DNA of 64,000 nucleotides, from assembly GCF_001292625.1 (NCBI RefSeq), contig NZ_LAJH01000011.1:243915-307914 (forward strand), written 5' to 3'. Below, piece after piece: positions 8,618 to 16,557 of the stretch. Origin of the DNA: Shimia sp. SK013. Lineage in GTDB: Bacteria; Pseudomonadota; Alphaproteobacteria; Rhodobacterales; Rhodobacteraceae. Numbering within the stretch: position 1 is the stretch's first letter; each line of letters begins with the position of its first letter. The notes beneath the pieces are model-generated. The model was not told the origin of the DNA. It did not search any database and worked only from the letters and a program-made list of their open reading frames with translations. The position numbers were made by a program, and so were the translations under genes.

Positions 8618-9409
8618 ATGAAGCAAGAAACGGCGGACTTCATCGAAGCGGGAAGTGGCGAAAGGGTAATCCTTGTCCACTCAAGCGTTGCTGGTGCCAA
8701 ACAATGGCGGAGCCTGATGGAGACGCTTGCCGACGACTTCCATGTCATAGCGATTAACTTATTCGGCTACGGAGATACCCGTGCTTGGGCAGATGATGGC
8801 ACGCAGCGTTTGAAGGATCAGGCTGGGCTTATCGAACCTTTTTTGCCGGAAGGCGCCGACAGGGTGTCTATTGTTGGACACTCGTTCGGCGGCAGCGTTG
8901 CGATGAAGGCGGCTGCAATGTTCAAGACGAAAGTTCGTCGATTGGTCCTTATCGAGCCTAACCCGTTCTATCTTTTGGAGAAGAATGGGCGGTCTGAGGC
9001 TTACCAAGAAGCCATCGCTTTAAGAGATGCGATCAGGTCAAACGGTAAGGCTCGAACATGGGACGTCGCTGCTGAAGTGTTTGCGAATTATTGGACAGGT
9101 GCTGGAAGCTGGGATGCCATGCCTGACGACCGAAAATCCAAATTTTCGCAGGCCTTGAAACCAAATTTCCATGAATGGGATGCGGTCATGAACGAACAAA
9201 CGTCATTTTTGGAATGGGAAAGAGATTTACCGAAACACACGACTGTCGTGTCAGCACAGGACACCGTTCGGTCCATTAGTGAGATTGTCGAATTGATGAA
9301 AGAGAACGCATCCGAATGGCGCTTTGAACAGATTGAGCGCGGTGGGCACATGGCGGCGATGACCAAACCAGATCTAATCAATCCGATTGTCGTAAGTGCA
9401 TTAAATTAG
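8618..9409 (+). CDS. Alpha/beta hydrolase
   Basis: A 263-residue alpha/beta-hydrolase fold protein. The nucleophile elbow GHSFGG (Ser near 89), an oxyanion-side VHSS segment near 20, the acid candidate in VSAQD near 212-216 and the histidine in GGHMAAM near 245 make a complete catalytic triad. The substrate is unknown; it could be an esterase, lipase or C-C hydrolase. A CTGGAGG ribosome site precedes the ATG. Its base composition is visibly lower in GC than its neighbours, and the 223-bp region before it is gene-free, so recent acquisition is possible. Confidence 0.88.
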   Translation: MKQETADFIEAGSGERVILVHSSVAGAKQWRSLMETLADDFHVIAINLFGYGDTRAWADDGTQRLKDQAGLIEPFLPEGADRVSIVGHSFGGSVAMKAAAMFKTKVRRLVLIEPNPFYLLEKNGRSEAYQEAIALRDAIRSNGKARTWDVAAEVFANYWTGAGSWDAMPDDRKSKFSQALKPNFHEWDAVMNEQTSFLEWERDLPKHTTVVSAQDTVRSISEIVELMKENASEWRFEQIERGGHMAAMTKPDLINPIVVSALN

Positions 9410-9464
9410 CGGTCGCTTCGGGCTCGAAACAGACCTTCGCCGCAACACGATATTACCCGATCCC

Positions 9465-10028
9465 CTACCGCTGAAACTCAAGTATCCGGCTCTCCGTCAC
9501 CATCATGTCCAGCGGCTGATCTGTTTGCTCCAGCGGCAACGTCTCCGCCTCTTGCGCGTCAAAGGCAAAGCCAATCGCCAAGGTCCCCCGCCGTGCGCGC
9601 AGCCGCTCCAACGTGCGGTCATAAAACCCGCCGCCATAGCCCAGCCGCCCGCGGTTGCGATCAAACGCCACCAGTGGCACAATCACGATCTCAGGGTCAA
9701 AATAGTCATCCACCACAGGCACCTGCGCCCCAAATGGCCCGTCGCGCAACGCGCCTTCCGGTTCCCATCGGGAAAACTCCAGCGGCTGCGCTTCCCCCTG
9801 AATGACCGGCACGCCTACAGGGCCGTGCGCTGCGGCCTCTGCCATTGCGGCCAATGGGCTGATTTCTGTGCGGATCGGCATATAGCCCGCCAATGGCACC
9901 CCGCGATAGCCTGCCAAAATCTCGCTCAGATGCGCCGATTGCCCGTGACCAGCGGCGTCAAAAGCTGCTTTGCGCCGCGCGAACGCGGCTTTGCGCGCCG
10001 CTGTCTTGATTGCTGTCAGGTCCATCAT
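9465..10028 (-). CDS. 5-formyltetrahydrofolate cyclo-ligase
   Basis: A 187-residue enzyme that converts 5-formyl-THF to 5,10-methenyl-THF with ATP. The family signature GRLGYGGGFYDRTL (about 128-141), the YMPIRTEISP segment near 49-58 and the basic N-terminus (KTAARKAAFARRKA) are present. Two adjacent ATGs (10028, 10025) follow a GAGGCGC site. It starts six bases after the mgtE stop on the same strand, so it is probably translated from the mgtE transcript. Confidence 0.93.
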   Translation of the reverse strand: MMDLTAIKTAARKAAFARRKAAFDAAGHGQSAHLSEILAGYRGVPLAGYMPIRTEISPLAAMAEAAAHGPVGVPVIQGEAQPLEFSRWEPEGALRDGPFGAQVPVVDDYFDPEIVIVPLVAFDRNRGRLGYGGGFYDRTLERLRARRGTLAIGFAFDAQEAETLPLEQTDQPLDMMVTESRILEFQR

Positions 10029-10034
10029 GCGCCT

Positions 10035-11429
10035 CTACAACAGAACATGGGCCGCCAACCCAAGGAATGCAAAAAAACCGATCACGTCGGTGATTGTCGT
10101 TACAAACGGCCCCGACGCCAGCGCCGGATCAATGCCGGCCCGGTCCAACGCCATCGGGATCAGCACGCCGCCCAAGGCCGCCGCGATCTGCGTCACCACC
10201 ATGGCCACGCCAATCACCACCGCCAACATCGGCACACCGAACCAGACCCCCGCCACCAGCGCCATGACAAAGCCAAACAGAAGGCCGTTCAAGGCCCCCA
10301 CCGACAGTTCACGCCGTGCGACGCGCAATGCGTTTTGCGCGGTCAAATCCTTGGTCGCCAGTGCCCGCACCGTGACCGTCATGGTCTGCGTGCCCGCGTT
10401 GCCACCCATCGAGGCGACAATCGGCATCAACACCGCGAGCGCCACCATCTGATCGATGGTCTCCGCGAACATATCGATAACCATCGAGGCCAGAATGGCC
10501 GTCAGCAGGTTCACAAACAGCCATGTCGCGCGGCCCTTGGCTGCCTCAAAAATCGTGTCCGACAGGCTGGTTTCTTCGCTCACACCCGCCAGTCGCAGAA
10601 TGTCTTCTTCGTGCTCTTCATCCAGCACCACCATGGCGTCATCAATGGTGATCATCCCGATCAGCCGCTCGTCCGCGTCCACCACGGGCGCAGAAATCAG
10701 GTGATACTGGTTGAACGCATAAGCGACGTCTTCCTCGTCCTGCGTGACGGGAATGGTCTGAAATTCCTCTTCCACGATCTGGTGCAAGGCCACGTTGCGG
10801 TCCGACGACATCAGCTTGCCCAAAGTCACGTTGCCCACAGGTCGCATGCGCGGATCGACAAGGATCACGTGATAAAACTGCTCCGGCAATTGTCGCGCGT
10901 TGCGCAGATGATCGATGGCCTGACCGACGGACCAGTCTTCTGGCACCCACACAGTTTCGCGCTGCATCAAGCGACCAGCGGTGTTCTCCGGAAAACTCAG
11001 CGCCTGTTCAACGGCCACCCGGTCGGCATCTTCAAGCTGGTCAAGAATGGCTTCCTGCTGCGGCTCGTCCAGATCCTCAACCAGATCGACGATGTCGTCG
11101 CTTTCCAGCTCGCGCACCGCTTCGGCCAAGACGTCAGGTGACAAGATCGCAAGGATCTCCTCGCGCAGGCCCTCATCAAGTTCGGGCAGGATGTCGCCGT
11201 CGAACTCTTCGCCATAAAGCTCCACCAGACGCCGCCGGTCATACGGGTTGATCTGCTCGATGATGTCGGCGATGTCGGCAGGGTGCAGCGGCTCCAGCAG
11301 CGACACCAGCGTGTCACGGTCTTTGGCGTCGAGCGAATACAGGATGCCCGACACCAGCCGCCGGTCCAGCATATAGGCGTCGTCTTCGGTTTGCGGGTCC
11401 GGGGCGGTCTGATCATCAAGCTCTGTCAT
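10035..11429 (-). CDS. mgtE: Magnesium transporter MgtE
   Basis: A 464-residue Mg2+ channel: an acidic MgtE_N superhelical domain (about 25-140, with PADIADIIEQINPYDRRRLV), two CBS domains (about 150-270) and a C-terminal five-helix membrane domain with the conserved MPIVASMGGNAGTQTMTV selectivity-region motif. The start at 11429 is preceded by AAAGGGAGC and gives the family's usual length; the open frame runs on to 11579 without similarity. It is followed closely by the cyclo-ligase gene. I looked for but do not see an M-box riboswitch in the 149 bp upstream. Confidence 0.95.
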   Translation of the reverse strand: MTELDDQTAPDPQTEDDAYMLDRRLVSGILYSLDAKDRDTLVSLLEPLHPADIADIIEQINPYDRRRLVELYGEEFDGDILPELDEGLREEILAILSPDVLAEAVRELESDDIVDLVEDLDEPQQEAILDQLEDADRVAVEQALSFPENTAGRLMQRETVWVPEDWSVGQAIDHLRNARQLPEQFYHVILVDPRMRPVGNVTLGKLMSSDRNVALHQIVEEEFQTIPVTQDEEDVAYAFNQYHLISAPVVDADERLIGMITIDDAMVVLDEEHEEDILRLAGVSEETSLSDTIFEAAKGRATWLFVNLLTAILASMVIDMFAETIDQMVALAVLMPIVASMGGNAGTQTMTVTVRALATKDLTAQNALRVARRELSVGALNGLLFGFVMALVAGVWFGVPMLAVVIGVAMVVTQIAAALGGVLIPMALDRAGIDPALASGPFVTTITDVIGFFAFLGLAAHVLL

Positions 11430-11578
11430 GACGCTCCCTTTTTTGGCACCCGCTGACCGGACGTCGCCAGCTTGACGCGACAATAGGCCAATCGGTTGAT
11501 ACAGTTCAACGAAAGACGACGATTTACACGTCAAAAAAGCCGCGATAGGAGAGCGCGTTACGCTGTTGGGAGACCGCA

Positions 11579-12874
11579 ATGACTGCTGCCAAATTGCTTC
11601 TGGGCCAAACCCTCTCGTTTGAGGGCAACCCGTTTGAAACCGCCGCCGCAGACGCCGCGCGCCATGAACGGCGTGGTGCGGTGCTGATCAGGGATGGCCG
11701 CATTGCCGCCGTGGGCACCTCTGATGCCCTGCGCGCCGCGCATCCACAAGCGGATGTCACCGACTATGGCGACGCTTTGCTGTGCGCAGGTTTTGTCGAC
11801 GCGCATGTGCATTATCCGCAGACCGGCATCATCGCCAGCTGGGGCAAACGCCTGATTGACTGGCTCAACAGCTATACCTTCCCGGAGGAAATGCGGTTTG
11901 GGGATCGGGCATATGCCGATCAGATCGCGAACACCTATCTGGATCTGACCGCCAATCACGGCACCACCACCACGGTCAGCTATTGCACCATCCACCCCGA
12001 AAGCGTCGATGCGATTTTTTCCGCCGCGCAGACGCGTGGTCAGCGCATCGTGGCCGGCAAAACCTGCATGGATCGCAACGCGCCCGACGGGCTGCGCGAC
12101 ACCGCGCAATCTGCCTATGACGACAGCAAGGCGCTGATCGCCAAGTGGCACGGCGTGGATCGTCTGGATTATGCAATCACCCCGCGATTTTCGCCAACCT
12201 CAACGCCAGAGCAGCTCCGTGCGCTGGGCGATCTCTGGGCCGAGCACCCCGATTGCCTGATGCAGACGCACCTGAGCGAACAAACCGACGAAATCGAATG
12301 GGTGCTTGGCATGTTTCCCGACGCCCGCGATTATCTGGACACCTATGAGGCCTTTGGCCTCTTGGGAGAAAAGGGTCTTTACGGTCACGCGATTCATCTC
12401 GAACCCCGTGAACGCGCCCGCCTGCGCGAGGTCGGTGCTGGCTTGATCCATTGCCCAACGTCCAACACCTTCATCGGTTCGGGGCTGTTTGAGATGCAAA
12501 GTCTGATGGATGAGGGGCAGCGCGTCGGCCTTGCCACTGACACCGGCGGCGGCTCATCGTTCTCGATGTTGCGCACCATGGCTGCGGCCTATGAAGTTGC
12601 GCAGCTGCGCCACACACCGCTTCACGCCGCGCAATTGATGTGGCTGGCCACGCAAGGTTCGGCACGCTCTCTGCATATGGAAGACAAGATCGGCAACCTT
12701 GCTGCAGGCATGGAAGCCGACATTGTTGTGCTGGATCTCAGCTCAACGCCTGACATTGCTCAGCGCAGTTCCCGTGCGAATGACATCTGGGAAGCGATTT
12801 TCCCAACCATCATGATGGGCGATGACCGCGCTATCAAAGCAACGTGGATCAACGGTCAGCCCGTCAAAGGCTGA
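11579..12874 (+). CDS. guaD: Guanine deaminase
   Basis: A 431-residue amidohydrolase that turns guanine into xanthine, feeding purine catabolism. The metal site motif DAHVHYPQT (His76, His78), the GKRLIDWLNSYTFPEE substrate segment, THLSEQTDEI near 240, the HAIHLE histidine and the ATDTGGGSSFSML aspartate region are typical of GuaD. A GGGAG site precedes the ATG. It is divergent from mgtE. Other genes of the pathway lie at 22.4-28.5 kb and 46.8 kb. Confidence 0.95.
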   Translation: MTAAKLLLGQTLSFEGNPFETAAADAARHERRGAVLIRDGRIAAVGTSDALRAAHPQADVTDYGDALLCAGFVDAHVHYPQTGIIASWGKRLIDWLNSYTFPEEMRFGDRAYADQIANTYLDLTANHGTTTTVSYCTIHPESVDAIFSAAQTRGQRIVAGKTCMDRNAPDGLRDTAQSAYDDSKALIAKWHGVDRLDYAITPRFSPTSTPEQLRALGDLWAEHPDCLMQTHLSEQTDEIEWVLGMFPDARDYLDTYEAFGLLGEKGLYGHAIHLEPRERARLREVGAGLIHCPTSNTFIGSGLFEMQSLMDEGQRVGLATDTGGGSSFSMLRTMAAAYEVAQLRHTPLHAAQLMWLATQGSARSLHMEDKIGNLAAGMEADIVVLDLSSTPDIAQRSSRANDIWEAIFPTIMMGDDRAIKATWINGQPVKG

Positions 12875-13255
12875 TCAGAACAACCCGTTGTTGTTGGCGG
12901 AATTTACAGGGATGGTTTGCAGCACATCCCAGTGCTCCACAACTTTGCCGTTCTCATCAAAGCGGAAAATGTCGATGCCGGCGTAGTCCTCGTCGCCAGG
13001 CCATTCCTGATGACAGTGCAGAACGACATGGTTGCCTTCGGCAATCACGCGTTTGAAATGCACGGTTTTGCCCGGAAACTCTGTGGCCATGCGCTCGAAA
13101 TAGTCGATGAAGGCCTCTTTGCCGTCGCCAACATGCGGGTTGTGCTGAATATAGACGTCGCCCACGTAAGTCTCGATCGCCTCGCGTGGCTTACATTGAT
13201 TGAACATCATGTCGTAAAACGCCATGGCGTTGGCTTTGTTCTCCGCAAGTCCCAT
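12875..13255 (-). CDS. SnoaL-like (NTF2 fold) protein
   Basis: A 126-residue protein with the SnoaL/NTF2 pattern: an N-terminal helix ([14 protein letters not shown]), [39 protein letters not shown] and [19 protein letters not shown]. The fold is used by polyketide cyclases, isomerases and small ligand-binding proteins, so the role is open; the HNPHVGDG and HWD motifs are those of the widespread stand-alone SnoaL-like group. An AGGAGG site precedes the ATG. It converges on guaD with no intergenic space and lies downstream of the Lrp-like domain gene. Confidence 0.85.
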   Translation of the reverse strand: MGLAENKANAMAFYDMMFNQCKPREAIETYVGDVYIQHNPHVGDGKEAFIDYFERMATEFPGKTVHFKRVIAEGNHVVLHCHQEWPGDEDYAGIDIFRFDENGKVVEHWDVLQTIPVNSANNNGLF

Positions 13256-13276
13256 CGCGCACCTCCTGCTGCCGGT

Positions 13277-13516
13277 CTAAAACGCCTTAAACGTCAGCGT
13301 TGTCAGGGACCGTTCAATTCCCTCAATATCCAGCAGATGCTCATTGATGTATTTGCCCACATCGGCGTCCTCGGGGATGTAGAGCTTCATCATCAGATCA
13401 AAATCGCCAGAGGTCGAATAAAGCTCCGAATGAATTTCCTTCAAGGCAATTTCTTCGGCCACGCGATAGGTGGTGCCGGGCTTGCAGCGGATCTGGATGA
13501 ATACACAGGTGGTCAT
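13277..13516 (-). CDS. Stand-alone Lrp/AsnC ligand-binding (RAM) domain protein
   Basis: A 79-residue protein consisting only of the Lrp/AsnC effector-binding domain: a beta strand (CVFIQIRCKPG), helix (TYRVAEEIALKEIHSELYS), then TSGDFDLMMKLYIPE and the C-terminal IEGIERSLTTLTF. There is no helix-turn-helix, so it does not bind DNA by itself. Such proteins oligomerise and bind amino acids and may modulate full-length Lrp proteins. A GAGG site lies before the ATG. It is 21 bp upstream of the SnoaL-like gene and probably shares its transcript. Confidence 0.88.
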   Translation of the reverse strand: MTTCVFIQIRCKPGTTYRVAEEIALKEIHSELYSTSGDFDLMMKLYIPEDADVGKYINEHLLDIEGIERSLTTLTFKAF

Positions 13517-13663
13517 CGGGCGGCCTCTTTTCTGATTGGCTCTGGTTGATCGCGCTTAAGCTGGCACAAATGCCACCCGCTGCACAATCCGAAATACGCC
13601 CCCTTGGCCCGCGACATGGCGGCTCCTATAAGGGCGCGCACAAGACTTGCAAAGGACATCCCG

Positions 13664-14251
13664 ATGCGCACAGCCAGCGTCACCCGCGCCACTGCGGAAA
13701 CCGATATCAACGTCGAGATCAACCTCGACGGCTCAGGCACATATGACAACCAAACCGGTGTGGGCTTTTTTGACCACATGCTAGACCAGTTGTCGCGCCA
13801 TTCGCTGATTGACATGACCGTGCGTGCCAAAGGTGACTATCACATCGACGACCACCACACCGTTGAGGACGTGGGCATCGCGCTGGGGCAGGCCCTGACG
13901 CAGGCGCTGGGCGACAAACGCGGCATCCGCCGTTATGCCGCCTGCCACCTGCCAATGGATGACGCGCAGGTCCGTGCGGCGCTGGATCTGTCGGCGCGGC
14001 CATATCTGATCTGGAACGTCGAAATGCCGACCCAAAAGATCGGCACGTTTGACACCGAACTGGTGCGGGAATTTTTTCAAGGGTTTGCGACGCACGGCGG
14101 CATCACGCTGCACGTCGACCAAATCCACGGTTTCAACAGCCACCACATCGCCGAGGCCACGTTCAAAGCCGTGGCCCGCGCTCTGCGCGAGGCGGTCGAG
14201 GTGGACCCGCGCAAAGCGGATGCCGTGCCCTCGACCAAAGGCGCGCTTTAA
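13664..14251 (+). CDS. hisB: Imidazoleglycerol-phosphate dehydratase HisB
   Basis: A 195-residue, monofunctional dehydratase (no phosphatase domain) acting sixth in histidine synthesis. The Mn-binding motifs DDHHTVED (about 62-69) and NSHHIAEA (about 165-172) and the GFFDHML segment are intact. I start at 13664 ([10 protein letters not shown]) after an AAAGGA site; the frame opens at 13604 without conserved sequence. It is separated from hisH by the DUF2306/TetR pair and its stop overlaps the convergent DUF2306 stop by four bases. Confidence 0.97.
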   Translation: MRTASVTRATAETDINVEINLDGSGTYDNQTGVGFFDHMLDQLSRHSLIDMTVRAKGDYHIDDHHTVEDVGIALGQALTQALGDKRGIRRYAACHLPMDDAQVRAALDLSARPYLIWNVEMPTQKIGTFDTELVREFFQGFATHGGITLHVDQIHGFNSHHIAEATFKAVARALREAVEVDPRKADAVPSTKGAL

Positions 14252-14865
14252 GCAGGTTGCGCTGCCCCCATTCGGGTGGGGCGGCGCACAATCCACTCCG
14301 CGATCAGCAGGTTGGGCACCCAGCACAGCCACGCCACAAGCGGATAGCCGTCTTCCAACCCCACCGTCATCGCCAATATCGGCAGTTCCAGCCGCAACGT
14401 GACCGCAGCAAAGGTGAGCGCTGCACTGCGGATCATCCAGGCTTTGTGCTCGGCCACACGTTTGTTACGGATGTGGGATACCGCCACCGCAGTTGTGCCG
14501 ATCCATGCAAATCCCAAAAGCGCAAAACCCACCGCCGCAAACTGTCCCGCATTGGTGCCAATCGCCATCAGAATGGCGCCAACACCGGCGATCAATATCG
14601 TCACTGCATACGTGCGTCCCAGCCAGCGGTGCACGGCAGGGCGGCGCAGTCGCAATCCGGCCCAAAACTGCAACGGCACCAAGGCCAAAGCCACCGGTGC
14701 CAACCCCACATGGGCAAAGAATGCCAGCTGCCGTTCAATGGCGTGATAGGCGACAAATTCCATCGACGTCTCGACCCCTATCAACAGAAACCGCAAAGAC
14801 CACAGGGCGACGGCCATGCAAAAAAACCACAGGAAAAATGTGCGTACAGTCAACAGAGCCTTCAT
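14248..14865 (-). CDS. DUF2306 membrane protein
   Basis: A 205-residue protein with about six hydrophobic segments and the DUF2306 pattern: [34 protein letters not shown] (conserved H-R-x-x-G-R) and [20 protein letters not shown] (conserved H-x-x-W-M-x-R). The histidines suggest a haem- or quinone-type membrane protein but the function is unknown. The start at 14865 follows AGGGAG; codons further upstream cross the operator region. It is divergent from a TetR regulator with three operator-like sites between them, so it is the probable regulated gene. Confidence 0.88.
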   Translation of the reverse strand: MKALLTVRTFFLWFFCMAVALWSLRFLLIGVETSMEFVAYHAIERQLAFFAHVGLAPVALALVPLQFWAGLRLRRPAVHRWLGRTYAVTILIAGVGAILMAIGTNAGQFAAVGFALLGFAWIGTTAVAVSHIRNKRVAEHKAWMIRSAALTFAAVTLRLELPILAMTVGLEDGYPLVAWLCWVPNLLIAEWIVRRPTRMGAAQPA

Positions 14866-14888
14866 GGGGTCTCTCCCTTGTGTGTAAT

Positions 14889-14940
14889 TTGACAGTGTAA
14901 AGTTGGCGCAACTTGACACTGTCAACTTGACGCTGTCAAG
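14889..14940. promoter_or_regulatory. Triple TetR-type operator between DUF2306 and tetR
   Basis: A 17-base inverted repeat with one mismatch and a three-base spacer spans 14889-14925. Within and after it are three versions of the 11-bp palindrome TGACANTGTCA: TGACAGTGTAA (14890-14900), TGACACTGTCA (14914-14924, perfect) and TGACGCTGTCA (14928-14938). The last two sit in a 16-base direct repeat at a 14-base offset. The position between divergent genes fits autoregulation by the TetR protein at 14962 together with control of DUF2306. Confidence 0.7.
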
Positions 14941-14961
14941 CAGGTATCGCACTATGTTTAC

Positions 14962-15573
14962 ATGACGTTGAAAACACCCAAGAAATCCCACCACCACGGC
15001 GATCTGCGCAACGCGTTGATCAAGGCTGGCATTGAAATTCTCGAAGAGGGGGGAATCGATGCGCTCAGTCTGCGCAAGTGTGCTGCCCGCGCTGGGGTCA
15101 GCCATGCAGCCCCCGCTCATCACTTTGACGGGCTTCCGGGATTAAAGGGCGCCATCGCCAGCGAGGCCTTTGCCGTTTTTTCCCGTCACATGTTGGAAGC
15201 CGCCCAATCGGAAGGCGACAGTCCGCAAGCGCGTCTGAAAGGCATCTGTCGAGGGTATGTGCAATTTGGTCTTGCCCACCGCGCGTTGTTGGACACGATC
15301 TTTGGTATCGATATGTCCGACTTGCGGCGCGAGCCGATCGAACATGATGACAGTTCCGCTTATCAGATCCTGCGCGACGCCTGCGCGCCTTTCGTTCCAG
15401 ACGGCACGCAGCCCGAGGTCGTGGAGTTTCAGGTCTGGTCACTGATCCATGGCTACACCATGTTGTTTGTGCGCGGCCATTTGGGGGAAATCATGCCAAC
15501 CGATGTGACAGATGGTCCGTTTGAGGAGGTCATGGCGCTGCTGGATCGTGTTGGAACAGCGCCAAAGTCTTGA
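14962..15573 (+). CDS. TetR/AcrR family regulator (WHG-type C-terminal domain)
   Basis: A 203-residue repressor. The N-terminal TetR DNA-binding domain (about 10-58: HHHGDLRNALIKAGIEILEE, then DALSLRKCAARAGVSHAAPAHHF) is followed by a WHG/TetR_C_33-like ligand domain with FGLAHRALLDTIFG and VWSLIHGYTMLFV. No inducer can be inferred. The triple operator immediately upstream supports autoregulation and repression of the divergent DUF2306 gene. The ribosome site is weak. Confidence 0.92.
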   Translation: MTLKTPKKSHHHGDLRNALIKAGIEILEEGGIDALSLRKCAARAGVSHAAPAHHFDGLPGLKGAIASEAFAVFSRHMLEAAQSEGDSPQARLKGICRGYVQFGLAHRALLDTIFGIDMSDLRREPIEHDDSSAYQILRDACAPFVPDGTQPEVVEFQVWSLIHGYTMLFVRGHLGEIMPTDVTDGPFEEVMALLDRVGTAPKS

Positions 15574-15631
15574 CCTCCGCCGCCCGCTGGGTCAGGTGAG
15601 GGGCAGACGATTTTATGGGACACCCTGCGCC

Positions 15632-16270
15632 ATGCTGACAGCCATCATCGATTATGAATCCGGCAATTTGCACTCCGCTGAAAAAGCCTTTGAGCGGATG
15701 GCGCGAGAGGTCGACGGCGGCGAGGTTGTGGTTACGTCAGACGCGGATGTTGTGGCACGTGCCGACCGACTGGTGCTGCCCGGCGACGGCGCTTTTCCGG
15801 CCTGTGCCGAGGAGCTGCGCGGCCACAAAGGCATCTATGACGCCATGGTCGAAGCGGTGGAACAAAAAGGCCGACCGTTTCTGGGCATTTGCGTTGGCAT
15901 GCAGCTGATGGCGACGACCGGTCACGAATACGAGGAAACCTCGGGTCTCGGCTGGATCGCCGGCGACGTGCGCAAAATCGCGCCCAGCGACGCGTCTTTG
16001 AAAGTGCCGCATATGGGATGGAACAATCTGGTGATCGACCATCCGCACGCTCTATTGGACGGGATCAAAGACGGCGATCACACCTACTTTGTGCACAGCT
16101 ACCAATTCCATGTTGCCAACCCCGCTGAACGGCTGGCGCACGTGGACTACGGCGGCGATGTCACAGCCATTATCGGGCGCGACACGATGGTCGGCATGCA
16201 ATTCCACCCCGAGAAAAGTCAGGACATCGGCCTGCACATGATCGGAAATTTCTTCAACTGGAAACCCTAG
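15632..16270 (+). CDS. hisH: Imidazole glycerol phosphate synthase glutamine amidotransferase subunit HisH
   Basis: A 212-residue class I glutaminase that supplies ammonia to HisF. The triad is visible: Cys87 in GICVGMQ, His192 and Glu194 in FHPEKS. IIDYESGNLHS at the N-terminus and LPGDGAFPAC (oxyanion strand) are conserved. The start at 15632 (MLTAIIDY) fits the family; the frame opens at 15512 inside the tetR gene. It lies 58 bp after tetR on the same strand. Its usual neighbours hisA and hisF are on the opposite strand at the left end. Confidence 0.96.
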   Translation: MLTAIIDYESGNLHSAEKAFERMAREVDGGEVVVTSDADVVARADRLVLPGDGAFPACAEELRGHKGIYDAMVEAVEQKGRPFLGICVGMQLMATTGHEYEETSGLGWIAGDVRKIAPSDASLKVPHMGWNNLVIDHPHALLDGIKDGDHTYFVHSYQFHVANPAERLAHVDYGGDVTAIIGRDTMVGMQFHPEKSQDIGLHMIGNFFNWKP

Positions 16271-16290
16271 GCCCCGCGATCGGGCAGGGC

Positions 16291-16341
16291 GCTCCCGCCC
16301 GTTGCACGGTTGGGCATGGCTCAAGCCGAGGGCTTGAGCCT
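16291..16341 (+). repeat. Dispersed hairpin repeat, copy 1
   Basis: Starting 20 bases after the hisH stop is GCTCCCGCCC, a short variable part, GGTTGGGCAT and a ten-base perfect stem GGCTCAAGCC-GAG-GGCTTGAGCC (16318-16340). The same modules in the same order occur on the minus strand at 40340-40387, directly after arsC. It looks like a genome-wide 3'-end palindromic repeat. Confidence 0.7.
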
Positions 16342-16420
16342 GCGCGTGTTGCACCCGTTGCGCGCCTCAACACGCGCTCGGCGTGTTAAGTTCGTCCAAT
16401 TTCAGAGACCTCTCAACGGA

Positions 16421-16464
16421 ACCGACGCAATACCGACGTCATACCGTCGCGATGCCGATGGCAA
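16421..16464 (-). repeat. 11-bp-period tandem repeat, copy C
   Basis: Four 11-base units on the plus strand: ACCGACGCAAT, ACCGACGTCAT, ACCGTCGCGAT, GCCGATGGCAA. Read on the minus strand these are GGTATTGCGTC-type units, the same as at 29931-29976 and 52267-52312. This copy lies beyond the lpd terminator in the lpd orientation. Function unknown. Confidence 0.65.
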
Positions 16465-16507
16465 TTTTGGCCAGACACCGATGTTAACCCGAATGTGACC
16501 CTAAACG

Positions 16508-16537
16508 CGAAGCGCCGCCCCAAAGGACGGCGCTTCG
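16508..16537 (-). terminator. Hairpin after lpd
   Basis: A ten-base stem CGAAGCGCCG/CGGCGCTTCG with a ten-base loop lies 20 bases beyond the lpd stop (minus strand). It is followed by only a short T tract (CGTTTAGG), so it is a probable but not ideal terminator of the aceE-aceF-lpd operon. Confidence 0.55.
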
Positions 16538-16557
16538 GAAAGTTTAATGCGTTGAAA

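Noticed and set aside
9525..11141. A 538-codon plus-strand frame across the cyclo-ligase and mgtE genes
   Set aside because: It spans two well-supported minus-strand genes in the antisense direction and its translation is His/Arg-rich without any family pattern.
11430..11578. Possible Mg2+ riboswitch before mgtE
   Set aside because: The region is only 149 bp, shared with the guaD promoter, and shows no M-box-like helices.
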